Part shown: positions 44,566 to 55,338 of the stretch, piece by piece | How the letters are laid out: every line of letters starts with the position of its first letter | Numbering within the stretch: position 1 is the stretch's first letter | DNA from: Actinobacteria bacterium HGW-Actinobacteria-4 | GTDB taxonomy: Bacteria > Actinomycetota > Actinomycetes > Actinomycetales > Demequinaceae | Direction: 5' to 3' | Assembly: GCA_002841315.1 (NCBI GenBank) | Contig: PHEW01000003.1 | Coordinates: 186,001 to 250,000 of the forward strand | Length of the DNA stretch: 64,000 nucleotides | The notes under the pieces: generated by a model | Databases searched by the model: none | Told to the model about the DNA's origin: nothing | The model's input: only the letters and a program-made list of their open reading frames with translations | Position numbers and translations under genes: made by a program

Positions 44566-45815
44566 CGACATCCGCCATTACCGTGCTCGCTGTGGTCGGC
44601 GCCCTCAGCGTGGCGGGGGCCGCGTTGCTTCACGCGATCGTTGCCGCCTTCGAGCACCTTCCCTATGTGGCGGAGCGCGAGCTTTCCCAGCGTTTGAGGC
44701 CAGATGGCCGGCCCACCTCGGCAGCGCGGCTCGCGCGCGCACCCGAGCACACTGACAACGCCGCGTCGGTCGCCTATGCGATTCTCGAGGCCGTCGCGTT
44801 GGTGAGTTGGAGTTTTCTCGCCTGGAACCTTGGGGTGACGCTCGAGTGGCAGTGGTGGGCAGCCGCCCTGTTCGCGGTGGTGGTGGCCGCCTTTGTTGCG
44901 CTCATGGTCATTCGCGCCATTCCCCGTCAGTTGGGACGCGACCATCCCGCGGGGACAGTCCGCCTGGTGGCACCATTCGCAGTGCTGATGATTGTGCTCA
45001 CTACGCCGGTGAGGGCGGTGGTTCCGGCGCTCCGGATACCAGCACTGTCCGAGGCAGAAGACATTGTGGAGCAGGCACAAGACGCGCTCGAGGACGAGGA
45101 TGCTGAACTGTTGCGCTCTGTCGTCAACCTGGGGGATACCCTGACGCGCGAAGTCATGGTGCCGCGGACGGACATGGTGACCATTTCATCGGGCACCTCA
45201 ATGCGTAAAGCGATGCTGCTGTTCATGCGCTCGGGCTTCTCGCGGGTGCCGGTCATTGGGGACGGCGTCGATGACACCGTAGGCGTGATCTACCTCAAGG
45301 ACGTGGTCAAAGCCACCTGGGACACCCCGGACAAGCTCGACGAGGCCGTCGACACCCTCATGCGGGAGCCGGTCTTTGTTCCAGAGTCGGTGCCGGCCGA
45401 TGACCTGTTGCGCCGCATGCAGGGTTCCGTGTTCCACATGGCGATCGTGGTGGATGAGTATGGCGGCGTCGCCGGGCTGGTGACCATCGAAGACGCGCTT
45501 GAGGAGATCGTGGGCGAGGTGGTTGATGAGCACGATGCCGAACAGCCCGAGATTGAGCCGCTCCCTGGTGGCGGCTACCGTGTTCCCGCGCGCTTCCCGC
45601 TCGACGAACTGGGCGAGCTGTTCGAGTTGGACATTGACGACGACGACGTCGAGACTGTCTTGGGACTGCTCACGAAGGCGCTGGGGCGCGTCCCGATCCC
45701 TGGATCGCGGGCCTCGAGCCACGGGCTGTCGATTCTTGCCGAACGCGCTGAGGGTCGCCGCCGCCGCATTACGACCATTGTGGTCTCACAGGAAGAAGTT
45801 GACGCAGATGACTAG
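44562..45815 (+). CDS. CBS-domain membrane protein, CorC/HlyC (CNNM) type
   Basis: 417 residues. A degraded DUF21-type membrane part with about four helices (residues 5-160), two CBS domains ([54 protein letters not shown]) and a C-terminal CorC_HlyC domain ([18 protein letters not shown]). Family members are linked to magnesium/cobalt export or sensing. Overlaps ybeY and era. Confidence 0.9.
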   Translation: MTTSAITVLAVVGALSVAGAALLHAIVAAFEHLPYVAERELSQRLRPDGRPTSAARLARAPEHTDNAASVAYAILEAVALVSWSFLAWNLGVTLEWQWWAAALFAVVVAAFVALMVIRAIPRQLGRDHPAGTVRLVAPFAVLMIVLTTPVRAVVPALRIPALSEAEDIVEQAQDALEDEDAELLRSVVNLGDTLTREVMVPRTDMVTISSGTSMRKAMLLFMRSGFSRVPVIGDGVDDTVGVIYLKDVVKATWDTPDKLDEAVDTLMREPVFVPESVPADDLLRRMQGSVFHMAIVVDEYGGVAGLVTIEDALEEIVGEVVDEHDAEQPEIEPLPGGGYRVPARFPLDELGELFELDIDDDDVETVLGLLTKALGRVPIPGSRASSHGLSILAERAEGRRRRITTIVVSQEEVDADD

Positions 45816-46728
45816 CGACACTGGCACGCCATTCCGTTCGGGATTCGCGTGCTTCATTGGACGCCCCAACGCGGGCAAGTCCACCCTCATGAACGCGCTG
45901 GTGGGGGAGAAGATCGCGATCATGTCTTCCCGCCCCCAAACCACCAGGCGCGCCATCCGGGGCATCGTCCACCGCGCCGACTCCCAACTGGTGGTTGTCG
46001 ATACGCCGGGCCTGCATCGGCCCCGCACCCTTCTGGGCGAGCGCCTCAACGACCTGGTGCGCGAGACCTTCGCGGAGGTGGATGTGATTGGCTTCTGCCT
46101 TCCGGCCGACGAGAAGGTAGGCCCGGGCGATAAGTGGATTGCTCGGGAACTGTCGCAGGCGCGCGCACCCGTGGTCGCGATCGTGACCAAGGTGGACAAG
46201 GTACCCAAGTCCAAGGTGGCCGAGCACCTCTTGGCGGTGACGGAACTGGGCGAGTGGGCGGACATCGTCCCGGTGAGTGCCGTCGAGGGCATCCAGGTGG
46301 ACACGCTGACCGACGTGCTGACGCGGTTCCTGCCCGAAGGCCCGCCGCTGTACCCGGACGGCGAGCTCACTGACGAACCCGAGATGATCATGATTGCCGA
46401 GCTGGTGCGGGAGGCCGCGCTTGAGGGTGTTCACGACGAGTTGCCGCACTCCATTGCCGTGCAGGTCGAGGAGATGGTGGAGCGGCCGCAGGCGAGTGAT
46501 GATCCTCGAGTGCCGTTGCTCGAAGTGCGCGTGAACCTGTTCGTGGAGCGCGACAGCCAGAAGGGCATCATCCTTGGCAGGGGCGGCTCGCGGATCAAAG
46601 AGGTGGGAACCACCGCGAGGCAGGGGATCGAGGGCCTGCTGGGGCGGCGGATCCATCTTGACTTGCACGTGAAGGTCGCCAAGGAATGGCAGCGAGACCC
46701 CAAGCAACTGGGCCGCATGGGCTTCTAG
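45808..46728 (+). CDS. era: GTPase Era
   Basis: 306-residue GTPase for 30S subunit maturation. From ATG 45808, overlapping the upstream stop by eight bases. FIGRPNAGKSTLMNAL (G1), RAIRGIV region with QTT switch I, VVDTPGLHRPR (G3), VTKVDKVPKS (G4) and VSAVEG (G5). The C-terminal KH domain has GRGGSRIKEVGTTAR, where RNA is bound. ybeY-CBS-era is the normal order. Confidence 0.97.
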   Translation: MTSDTGTPFRSGFACFIGRPNAGKSTLMNALVGEKIAIMSSRPQTTRRAIRGIVHRADSQLVVVDTPGLHRPRTLLGERLNDLVRETFAEVDVIGFCLPADEKVGPGDKWIARELSQARAPVVAIVTKVDKVPKSKVAEHLLAVTELGEWADIVPVSAVEGIQVDTLTDVLTRFLPEGPPLYPDGELTDEPEMIMIAELVREAALEGVHDELPHSIAVQVEEMVERPQASDDPRVPLLEVRVNLFVERDSQKGIILGRGGSRIKEVGTTARQGIEGLLGRRIHLDLHVKVAKEWQRDPKQLGRMGF

Positions 46729-46735
46729 GTGCCCG

Positions 46736-46868
46736 CACCGACCCTCCGCACCCATCACCACCGACCCTCCGCACCCACTTTGGGACTCGTGTTGCGCGAG
46801 TGGCGCGAGGGGAACCGCATGCGCCTCTGCAGTCACGTAGGCCCCAAGGTGGGTGCGGAGGGTCGGTG
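46736..46868. repeat. Inverted-repeat element between era and the TM2 gene
   Basis: Two direct copies of CACCGACCCTCCGCACCCA (46736-46754 and 46759-46777) face an inverted copy at 46843-46868. The second copy extended to 46784 matches the inverted arm in 25 of 26 bases, enclosing a 58-base loop with smaller hairpins. No transposase, no clear target duplication. It looks like a small intergenic repeat (MITE-like or REP-like) or a strong RNA hairpin. Confidence 0.85.
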
Positions 46869-46881
46869 TGCCGGGATAGGC

Positions 46882-46897
46882 GTGGCAGGATTGCCAC
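46882..46897 (+). promoter_or_regulatory. Hairpin abutting the TM2 gene start codon
   Basis: GTGGCA-GGAT-TGCCAC, a six-pair stem directly before ATG 46898. The likely ribosome-binding AGGA falls in its loop, so folding could tune translation. Confidence 0.45.
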
Positions 46898-47269
46898 ATG
46901 AGCGAACCGAAGGCACAGGTAGATGACGCCTTCGCGCTTCTCAACGCGCCGCTCGCCAAGCGCGCGTTCGTGGAGCCGAGGAGCCGCTGGATCTACCTCG
47001 CATTGGCGCTGACTCTGGGCGCGTTCGGCGCTCACAACTGGTTTGCTCGCCGCGTCGTGCAGGCCGCCGTCCAGGTAGGGCTGTGGGCGCTCATGTTCGC
47101 GTTCTTGGTGGCCGTGTTGGCTGTTGAGACCGATGGCACGGACTTGCTGGTCAATCTCATGGGATTAGCGGTCATGATCTACCCGCTCGTCATTGTGGGC
47201 TGGATCATCGTCGAAGTCAGCTCAGTCAAGGAATGCGGCGACGGCGCCATGCTCGAGTGGTCAGCCTAA
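46898..47269 (+). CDS. TM2-domain-like small membrane protein
   Basis: 123 residues with three hydrophobic segments (about 30-45, 55-75 and 85-108). The first part, LALTLGAFGAHNWFARR, resembles the TM2 domain pattern GxFGaHxFY. N-terminal 28 residues and the C-terminal tail (VSSVKECGDGAMLEWSA) are polar. No function known. It stands alone between the inverted-repeat element and leuA. Confidence 0.7.
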   Translation: MSEPKAQVDDAFALLNAPLAKRAFVEPRSRWIYLALALTLGAFGAHNWFARRVVQAAVQVGLWALMFAFLVAVLAVETDGTDLLVNLMGLAVMIYPLVIVGWIIVEVSSVKECGDGAMLEWSA

Positions 47270-47312
47270 ACTCCGAGGTCCTTGGTTGTGGCGGTAGTGC
47301 ATGGCAGTCCGT

Positions 47313-47318
47313 TAAGGT
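47313..47318 (+). promoter_or_regulatory. -10 box of the leuA leader
   Basis: TAAGGT ends six bases before the leader peptide ATG at 47325, so the leader message would begin at or next to its start codon. No Shine-Dalgarno precedes this ATG. Confidence 0.45.
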
Positions 47319-47324
47319 GTCGTT

Positions 47325-47360
47325 ATGCGTGCACCGCAGCTCTCGCTGCTCCTTCGTTGC

Positions 47361-47375
<15 letters not shown>
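47325..47375 (+). CDS. leuA leader peptide, 16 residues
   Basis: ATG to TAA encodes MRAPQLSLLLRCRDEA: four leucines among codons 6-10 (CTC, CTG, CTC, CTT). It lies 83 bases before leuA. Leucine-rich leader peptides before leuA are known from predicted attenuators in actinobacteria. Codons 13-15 and the following bases take part in competing stem structures. Confidence 0.78.
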
Positions 47376-49740
<2,365 letters not shown>

Positions 49741-49775
49741 TGCGGCCCGCACGGTCGACGAGTCTTGGAGTTGCT

Positions 49776-50198
49776 GTGGAGATTGAGCGGTTCGCGCCAG
49801 GTGACACGGAGGCCGTCGTTGCACTGTGGCACGAGGTCTTTCCTGACGACCCTGCTCGTAACGACCCCGCGGCCATGGTTGAGCGTAAGCGCGCACGGGA
49901 CCCGGAACTGTTCTGGGTCGCCCGGATCGACGGCCTGGTCTGCGGAGCGCTCATGGCCGGATACGACGGTGTTCGTGGCTGGCTGTATCACCTGGCGGTG
50001 GCGCCCGGTGCGAGGCGACAAGGCGTCGCGACGGCGCTCGTGGACGCGGCCGTGCAGGAGCTTCATTCCCTGGGTTGCCACAAGATCAACCTTCAGGTCC
50101 GCGAATCGAACGCTGGCGTGTTGGCCTTCTACGAGTCTCTGGGTTGGGGCGTTGAACCCATCGTGAGCATGGGGCGGGTACTTCCTGACCCGGGGTGA
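49776..50198 (+). CDS. YpeA-like GNAT acetyltransferase
   Basis: 140 residues from GTG 49776, five bases after GGAG; a longer frame from GTG 49740 adds 12 unconserved residues. The acetyl-CoA motif VAPGARRQGVATALV is clear, and NDPAAMVERKRARDPELFWVA, YDGVRGWLYHLAV and LGCHKINLQVRESN follow the pattern of enterobacterial YpeA. Substrate unknown. Confidence 0.9.
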   Translation: MEIERFAPGDTEAVVALWHEVFPDDPARNDPAAMVERKRARDPELFWVARIDGLVCGALMAGYDGVRGWLYHLAVAPGARRQGVATALVDAAVQELHSLGCHKINLQVRESNAGVLAFYESLGWGVEPIVSMGRVLPDPG

Positions 50199-50255
50199 CG
50201 CAGGACGAGCGAGACCGCCAACGGCGCGGGTCCACCGCCCGATGCTCATCCGCGA

Positions 50256-50261
50256 GACAAT
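50256..50261 (+). promoter_or_regulatory. recO -10 box, leaderless
   Basis: GACAAT six bases before the GTG start at 50268; no ribosome-binding site between. Confidence 0.35.
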
Positions 50262-50267
50262 GGGCGG

Positions 50268-51038
50268 GTGCCTCTGTACCGTGACCATGCCATCGTGCTG
50301 CGCACCCACAAGCTGGGTGAGGCCGACCGCATCGTCACGTTGCTGACCCGTCACCATGGCAAGGTGCGCGCGGTAGCCAAAGGCGTTCGCCGCACCTCGA
50401 GTCGCATTGGCGCGCGCATGGAGCCCTTCATGCTGGCTGACGTTCAGTTCTACGAGGGCCGCAACCTCGACATCGTGAGCCAGGTCGAGACCCGCGAGCC
50501 CTACGCGCGGCGAATCAGCCAGGATTACGGCCTCTACACGGCCGCGACGGCGATGGTCGAGACTGCGGACAAGTTGGTGGATCACGAGAAGGAGCCCGCG
50601 AACGCCCAGTACCGGCTGCTCCACGGAGCGCTCGGGGCTCTGAGCCGTCGCGAACACGATCCCGGCATGCTGTTGGATAGCTTCCTGCTGCGCTCGCTCG
50701 CGATCGCCGGCTACGCGCCCAGCTTCGATGAGTGTGCCACCTGCGGCACTCCGGGTCCGCACCACGCGTTCGCCGTCGCCGGTGGCGGAGCGGTCTGCGC
50801 GTCCTGCCGCCCGTCGGGGGCCGCGGCGCCGGCGCAGGAGACCTTCACGCTGTTGGGCGCCCTCTTGGCTGGTGACTGGGTGACGGCCGATGCTTCGGTA
50901 GACAAGCATCGGCGCGATGCTGCAGGGATTATCGCCGCGTACACCCAGTTTCACCTGGAGAAGAAGGTGCGTAGCCTAGGGTTGGTTGACCGGTCAGACC
51001 CGCACGTGAACCCCGGACGAGAGGCCGCTTCCGCATGA
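50268..51038 (+). CDS. recO: DNA repair protein RecO
   Basis: 256 residues. N-terminal OB-fold ([20 protein letters not shown] and [19 protein letters not shown]), helical middle, and a C-terminal zinc site CATCGTPGP...CASCRPSG. Helps load RecA on SSB-covered DNA with RecR. GTG start; stop overlaps uppS as ATGA, the usual recO-uppS order in actinobacteria. Confidence 0.96.
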   Translation: MPLYRDHAIVLRTHKLGEADRIVTLLTRHHGKVRAVAKGVRRTSSRIGARMEPFMLADVQFYEGRNLDIVSQVETREPYARRISQDYGLYTAATAMVETADKLVDHEKEPANAQYRLLHGALGALSRREHDPGMLLDSFLLRSLAIAGYAPSFDECATCGTPGPHHAFAVAGGGAVCASCRPSGAAAPAQETFTLLGALLAGDWVTADASVDKHRRDAAGIIAAYTQFHLEKKVRSLGLVDRSDPHVNPGREAASA

Positions 51039-51823
51039 CTCCACGCTCCGTTCAGTCGCCGCCGCAGCCCGTGCCGCCGCCCCCGCACCCATCTGGAGCG
51101 AGGGCGCCCACGATCCCACCGGACCAGATCCCCAAGCACGTCGCCGTTGTCATGGACGGCAACGGGCGGTGGGCGAAGCAGCAAGGACTCGCGCGCACCG
51201 AGGGTCACGCCCGCGGTGAGGCGGCACTGCTCGATGTGGTGGCTGGTGGCATTGAGGCCGGCGTCACCCACATCAGTGCCTACGCGTTCAGCACCGAGAA
51301 CTGGAAGCGTAGCCCCGACGAGGTGCGATTCCTCATGGGCTTCAACCGCGACGTGATCCGACGGCGCCGCGACCAGATGCACGAATGGGGCGTGCGGGTG
51401 CGCTGGGCGGGCCGACGTCCGCGGCTATGGAAGTCCGTCATTGACGAACTCGAGACCGCTGAGCGCATGACCGCAAAGAATCGCGTGCTGACACTCACGA
51501 TGTGCGTCAACTACGGGGGACGCGCGGAGATAGCCGATGCTGCGAGGGCCATTGCGCTTAAGGTCGCCTCGGGCGAGATCGCCGCGGACAAGGTCACCGA
51601 GAAGACGGTGGCCGCGCACTTGGACGAGCCCGACATGCCTGACGTCGACCTGTTCTGGCGCTCGAGCGGAGAGCAGCGCACGTCCAACTTCTTGCCGTGG
51701 CAGGCAGCCTATGCGGAGCTGGTGTTCAGCGACGTGCTGTGGCCGGAGGTTGATCGGCGTCATCTGTGGGCCGCGATTGAGGAGTACGCGAGCCGGAACC
51801 GACGATTCGGTGCAGCCGAGTAG
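51035..51823 (+). CDS. uppS: Isoprenyl transferase (undecaprenyl/decaprenyl diphosphate synthase type)
   Basis: 262-residue cis-prenyltransferase for the cell-wall carrier lipid. Catalytic Asp in [17 protein letters not shown], then [22 protein letters not shown] and the C-terminal [19 protein letters not shown], the diphosphate-binding arginine region (normally DLxIRTSGE; FWRSSGE here). The final 98 bases overlap a convergent DedA-like gene on the minus strand. Confidence 0.96.
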   Translation: MTPRSVQSPPQPVPPPPHPSGARAPTIPPDQIPKHVAVVMDGNGRWAKQQGLARTEGHARGEAALLDVVAGGIEAGVTHISAYAFSTENWKRSPDEVRFLMGFNRDVIRRRRDQMHEWGVRVRWAGRRPRLWKSVIDELETAERMTAKNRVLTLTMCVNYGGRAEIADAARAIALKVASGEIAADKVTEKTVAAHLDEPDMPDVDLFWRSSGEQRTSNFLPWQAAYAELVFSDVLWPEVDRRHLWAAIEEYASRNRRFGAAE

Positions 51824-52289
51824 CGAGCCACGCCACGCCCACGAGCCCCACCAGCACGCCCGCGAATACCCATGGCGAGCGCTGCCAGGCTTCGAACAGC
51901 GAGAGGCTCAGCAGGCCGTACATGGTGGCCCAGGCCAAGCAGCCGGGCAGCATGGCCAAGGTGTAGAGAGCCCACTTCATGCGCGTGTAGCCTGCGGTCG
52001 CGTTCACCATGGTCTGGAAGCCCACCGTGAGGAAAGAAATCGGGATGCCCACAAACCCCCACCGCTCAAGAAACACTCGCGCACGCGTCATGCCGGGTCC
52101 AGAGAAGCGTGCACTGACGCGCGCCAAGCGAGGGTGCTTGTCAGGTTCTGAGGCAAGCGCAGTTGCGCCGTGGCGTACCCACCGACCCGTCCAGTAGGTA
52201 CCCTGCGCGCGGAAGAACACCACCATGAATAAGAAGATGAAGACCGCCCACCAACCCAGCCCGGTGACGGCCTCCGGCACCCCTGCCAC
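51726..52289 (-). CDS. DedA/VTT-family membrane protein
   Basis: 187 residues with about four helices (10-27, 73-95, 105-128, 133-152). The region [21 protein letters not shown] with [19 protein letters not shown] resembles the DedA/SNARE-associated pattern. The C-terminal 30 residues are polar and are the part encoded antisense to the uppS end. GTG start overlaps the zur stop. May follow zur by read-through; role in lipid handling is inferred from the family. Confidence 0.8.
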   Translation of the reverse strand: MAGVPEAVTGLGWWAVFIFLFMVVFFRAQGTYWTGRWVRHGATALASEPDKHPRLARVSARFSGPGMTRARVFLERWGFVGIPISFLTVGFQTMVNATAGYTRMKWALYTLAMLPGCLAWATMYGLLSLSLFEAWQRSPWVFAGVLVGLVGVAWLATRLHRIVGSGSRTPQSRPTDDADQPPATARR

Positions 52290-52687
52290 TAGAGGCCCTT
52301 AGCTGCGCAGGCGCTACACGTGCCCGTCAGCTCCATGGTGTGGTCAATGTTGGTGAAGCCGTTCTCGGCACCGATCTTGGCGGCCCAGGACTCGACGGCC
52401 GGACCTTCAATCTCAACCGCGGCGCCGCAGTGCCGGCAGCGCAAGTGATGGTGGTGCTCGCCGGTGGCGTGGCACAGGCGGTACAGCACCTCGCCGTCTT
52501 CGTCGCGCACGGCGTCGACGGCGCCAGCCTCGGCCATCGATTGGAGGTTTCGATAGACGGTGGCAAGGCCGATGCGGTCGCCACCACGCGACATGGCTTC
52601 GTGCCATTGCTGGGCGCTCCGAAACTCGTCGGCCTCCGTGAGGGCGTCGAGGATCGCTGTGCGCTGGCGGGTTGTTCGGACAGTCAT
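52289..52687 (-). CDS. zur: Zinc uptake regulator, Fur family
   Basis: 132 residues. Winged helix (RQRTAILDALTEADEFRSAQQ; IGLATVYRNLQSMAEAG), then the metal-sensing HATGEHHHHLRCRHCG and C-terminal CSACAAKG, giving two CxxC zinc-site pairs. Encoded after znuB with a four-base overlap. Its targets here are probably the two Zur-like boxes at 55313 and 56434, controlling znuA and the Mrf/ribosomal protein genes. Fur is less likely given the znuABC and zinc-free ribosomal protein context. Confidence 0.92.
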   Translation of the reverse strand: MTVRTTRQRTAILDALTEADEFRSAQQWHEAMSRGGDRIGLATVYRNLQSMAEAGAVDAVRDEDGEVLYRLCHATGEHHHHLRCRHCGAAVEIEGPAVESWAAKIGAENGFTNIDHTMELTGTCSACAAKGL

Positions 52688-53526
52688 CGTGTTACGAGTG
52701 TACCGAGCGTTCGCACCAGGCCCGCGAAGGCGTACAGGCCAATTGCCAGCACGATGATCAACGCCCCTGGCTGCATGTCGTAGAAGTAGGTCAGGCTGAG
52801 GCCTGTCAGGCAGACCAAAGCACCGATGCCCATGGCGATGTTCATGGTGCTTGCGAATGACTTCGCGAAGAGTTGGGCAATGGCCACTGGCACGATCATG
52901 AGGCCGCTCACCAGGAGCAGGCCCACGACCCTCATTGCCACCGTGATGGTCAGCGCGGCACCGATGGCCACGGCGACGTTCAATAAGTGCACGGGGATGC
53001 CGGAGGTGCGCGCGAACTCATTATCATGTGACACCGAGAACAGCGCGGGCCGTAGCCCAAGGCCGACGATGAGGACGGCGAGCCCCAAGGCGACGGTCAC
53101 CGTGACGTCGGCGCTCGATACGGTTGAGATTGACCCGAACAGGTAGCCCAGCAGGTTCGCGCCGGTGCCGCCAGCGAGCCCCATGAGGAGCACGCCACCC
53201 GCGATGCCGCCGTAGAACAGGATGGCCATGATCACGTCCGCGGCAACCTTGCCGCGCGAGCGGATGTTCTCGATGGTGAGCGCCCCAATGGTCGCGAACA
53301 CGATAGCGCCGGGGACCGCCCAGGCGCTTCGGTCAGCGAGGTTGGCCGCGCTACCAGCCAGCCAGCCAGCGGCGACACCCGCAAGCGCAACGTGGCCTAT
53401 TCCGTCACCCAGGAGCGACATGCGCCGCTGCACCAGGTAGGTTCCGATCACTGGTCCGGTGAGGCCCACCACACCGGCCACGATGAGCGCGCGCTGCATG
53501 AAGGGGTCCATCAGCATGTCGATCAT
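52684..53526 (-). CDS. znuB: Zinc ABC transporter permease
   Basis: 280 residues with about eight helices, ABC-3 (ZnuB/MntB) family. GLTGPVIGTYLVQRRMSLLGDGIGH at the N-terminus is the family signature, ending GHVALAGVAAGWL. Overlaps znuC and zur by four bases each. Zinc specificity follows from the operon. Confidence 0.93.
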   Translation of the reverse strand: MIDMLMDPFMQRALIVAGVVGLTGPVIGTYLVQRRMSLLGDGIGHVALAGVAAGWLAGSAANLADRSAWAVPGAIVFATIGALTIENIRSRGKVAADVIMAILFYGGIAGGVLLMGLAGGTGANLLGYLFGSISTVSSADVTVTVALGLAVLIVGLGLRPALFSVSHDNEFARTSGIPVHLLNVAVAIGAALTITVAMRVVGLLLVSGLMIVPVAIAQLFAKSFASTMNIAMGIGALVCLTGLSLTYFYDMQPGALIIVLAIGLYAFAGLVRTLGTLVTR

Positions 53527-54314
53527 GACTTGACCCGGAAGTCTCGGGGGAGGGATTCGACGCCGGGCTCACCGTCGGCATCGTGGGGGTGGACGTGATC
53601 GTGGCCGGGCAGGGCGTGCGCGCCATGAGCGAACGGGGGCTCGCCGTCGTGAACCTTGCAGCCTTGATCAAGCACAATCGCGCGGTCGATGAGCGAGGCG
53701 AGGCTACCGGTTTCGTGCATCACGATGGCCACGGAGGCTCCCGCGTCCTTCATTACTCGCAACGCGTCGGCAAACGCGGCTTGGCTAGCCGCGTCTACGC
53801 CAGCGACGGGCTCGTCCAGGATGAGCAGGTCGGGCTCGCGCACGAGGGCTCGGGCGATGAGGACGCGTTGCTGCTGGCCCCCGGACAGATTGTCCACAGG
53901 ATCCTCGGCGCGGTCGGCGATGCCCATGGTGTCAAGAGCCGCCACGGCGCGTGCGCGGGCATCGCGGGGAGGAAAGATGCGGCGAGAGTTGAGCAGGCCC
54001 GAGGTGACGACCTCGCGCGCGGAGGCAGACACGCCGCCGCCCGCGCTGACGCGCTGGGGCACGTAGCCGATGCGCGCCCAGGGAACCTTACGGCCCAGGG
54101 GAGTGCCGAAGAGTTGGACGCTTCCGGCCGAGCTCGGCAACACACCCAGGACGGCGCGCACGAGCGTCGACTTTCCTGACCCATTGGGCCCCAGGATCGC
54201 GAGGGTCTCGCCTCGGTCGAGGGTGAGGGAAACGTCGTGGAGAACGGCGTTGCCGCCGAAGGACACTTCGAGTCCCTCGACGGCAACCACCGGTGAATGC
54301 TTAGTTACAGCCAA
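53523..54314 (-). CDS. znuC: Zinc ABC transporter ATP-binding protein
   Basis: About 263 residues. Walker A LGPNGSGKSTLVRAVLG, signature LSGGQQQRVLIARAL, Walker B LLILDEPVAGVD and the switch His in IVMHETGS. The C-terminal tail is His-rich (HGAHALPGHDHVHPHDADG), an unusual addition that may bind zinc. The start is unclear: TTG 54314 overlaps the znuA end by 14 bases; GTG 54290 lies after the znuA stop; ATG 54353 would overlap znuA by 53 bases. Confidence 0.93.
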   Translation of the reverse strand: MAVTKHSPVVAVEGLEVSFGGNAVLHDVSLTLDRGETLAILGPNGSGKSTLVRAVLGVLPSSAGSVQLFGTPLGRKVPWARIGYVPQRVSAGGGVSASAREVVTSGLLNSRRIFPPRDARARAVAALDTMGIADRAEDPVDNLSGGQQQRVLIARALVREPDLLILDEPVAGVDAASQAAFADALRVMKDAGASVAIVMHETGSLASLIDRAIVLDQGCKVHDGEPPFAHGAHALPGHDHVHPHDADGEPGVESLPRDFRVKS

Positions 54315-55293
54315 GACCCGCAACCAATGCGTCAAGGTTTCTGCCCATGACACTACGGTAGTCGTCCTCAGCGTTGACCAGACCCTCGAGCGGGTCGAGC
54401 ACGGCGGTCACGAGACCGAGGTCTGAAGCGAAGGTCTCGGAGACCGAGGAGTCCACCAGCGTCTCGAAGAAGATCGTGGTGACGCCTTCGTGCTCGGCAA
54501 CCTCACGGACTTCACGGATGCGGGCCGGGCTGGGCTCGGCGTCTGGGGTGAGTCCCGCGAGTCCCACCTGCTCTAGACCGTAGGCGTCGGTGAGGTACCC
54601 GAATGCCTCGTGGCTGACCACGATCACATCGCGCTCGCACTGAGCGAGAGCCGTGGTGAACTCTTGATCGAGGGCGAGCAGGTCGGCCTCGAGTGCAGCG
54701 GCACGGGCGTTGAAGTTGTCCGCGTTGTCGGCGTCGAGTTCGGCGAGCACGTTGGCAACCACGGGCGCGAGTTCCGCGTACAGCACGGGGTCCAGCCAGA
54801 AGTGAGGGTCCTCGTCGCCGTGACCGTGGTCGTCGTCTTCGTGACCGTGGTCGTCGTCTTCGTGACCGTGGTCGTCGTCATCGTGACCGTGGTCGTCGTC
54901 ATCGTCATCGTGGCCGTGCGCCTCGGCAGTCCGGAACTCGATGTAGTCCTCGACGTTGATCAAGGTGACGTCGTCGAGTTGCTCAATCGCAGCATCGACC
55001 GCGGGCTGGAAGCCTTCAACGTAGATGATGACGTCTGATTCGCGCAGCTCACGCACAGCGGCGGGGGAGAGCTCGAGATCGTGAGCGTCAACTCCGGGCG
55101 AGGTGATGGTGCGCAGAGTGACATCATCGCCGCCTACGTTCGCGGCGATGTACTCGAGCGGGTAGAAGGCTGCAGTGACGATGAGCCGGTCAGGCTCATC
55201 GCTGGGCGTTTCCGTGGAGACAGCGGCAGAACAGCCGGCAAGGACGAGGCCGCCGGTGGCAGCCAGGACGATACTGCGTGATGTGAGGTTCAT
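54301..55293 (-). CDS. znuA: Zinc ABC transporter substrate-binding lipoprotein
   Basis: 330 residues from ATG 55293. Lipobox GLVLAGCSA anchors it outside the membrane. Periplasmic-binding A-1 type: FYPLEYIAANVGGDDV, AHDLELSPA (first metal His), DPHFWLDPVLYA (second), VVSHEAFGYL (third). Between them, residues about 130-165 form a His/Asp-rich loop of repeated DDDHGHE units, typical of zinc-specific members. Seven bases separate the ATG from a TAACGT -10 box, so the message is leaderless, and a Zur-like box overlaps the promoter. Confidence 0.95.
   Translation of the reverse strand: MNLTSRSIVLAATGGLVLAGCSAAVSTETPSDEPDRLIVTAAFYPLEYIAANVGGDDVTLRTITSPGVDAHDLELSPAAVRELRESDVIIYVEGFQPAVDAAIEQLDDVTLINVEDYIEFRTAEAHGHDDDDDDHGHDDDDHGHEDDDHGHEDDDHGHGDEDPHFWLDPVLYAELAPVVANVLAELDADNADNFNARAAALEADLLALDQEFTTALAQCERDVIVVSHEAFGYLTDAYGLEQVGLAGLTPDAEPSPARIREVREVAEHEGVTTIFFETLVDSSVSETFASDLGLVTAVLDPLEGLVNAEDDYRSVMGRNLDALVAGLGCN
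54820..54903 (-). repeat. Four 21-base tandem units in znuA
   Basis: Four consecutive 21-base units at 54820, 54841, 54862 and 54883 (the first two identical, the last two differing from them at one position), each coding seven residues of the His/Asp loop. Being a multiple of three, copy-number change keeps the frame and alters only loop length. Confidence 0.92.
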
Positions 55294-55300
55294 GGTGAAC

Positions 55301-55328
55301 ACGTTAGCAGAATGATAACCATTGTCAA
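55301..55328 (-). promoter_or_regulatory. znuA promoter, leaderless
   Basis: TTGACA (55328-55323), 16-base spacer, TAACGT (55306-55301), then seven bases to ATG 55293. This is a near-ideal sigma-70 type promoter. Confidence 0.75.
55313..55327 (-). promoter_or_regulatory. Zur-like box over the znuA promoter
   Basis: TGACAATGGTTATCA, an imperfect 15-base palindrome resembling actinobacterial Zur sites (TGAnAATnnTTnTCA). It covers the -35 box and spacer, so bound Zur would block RNA polymerase. Confidence 0.7.
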
Positions 55329-55338
55329 AAAGCATCCG

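Noticed and set aside
46686..46901. Small open frame across the inverted-repeat element
   Set aside because: Its translation only reflects the repeats (Pro/His/Thr-rich), overlaps era and the TM2 start, and has no ribosome site.
54610..55038. Plus-strand open frame with long Val/Thr runs
   Set aside because: It is the antisense of the His/Asp repeat of znuA; the runs come from the 21-base repeat.
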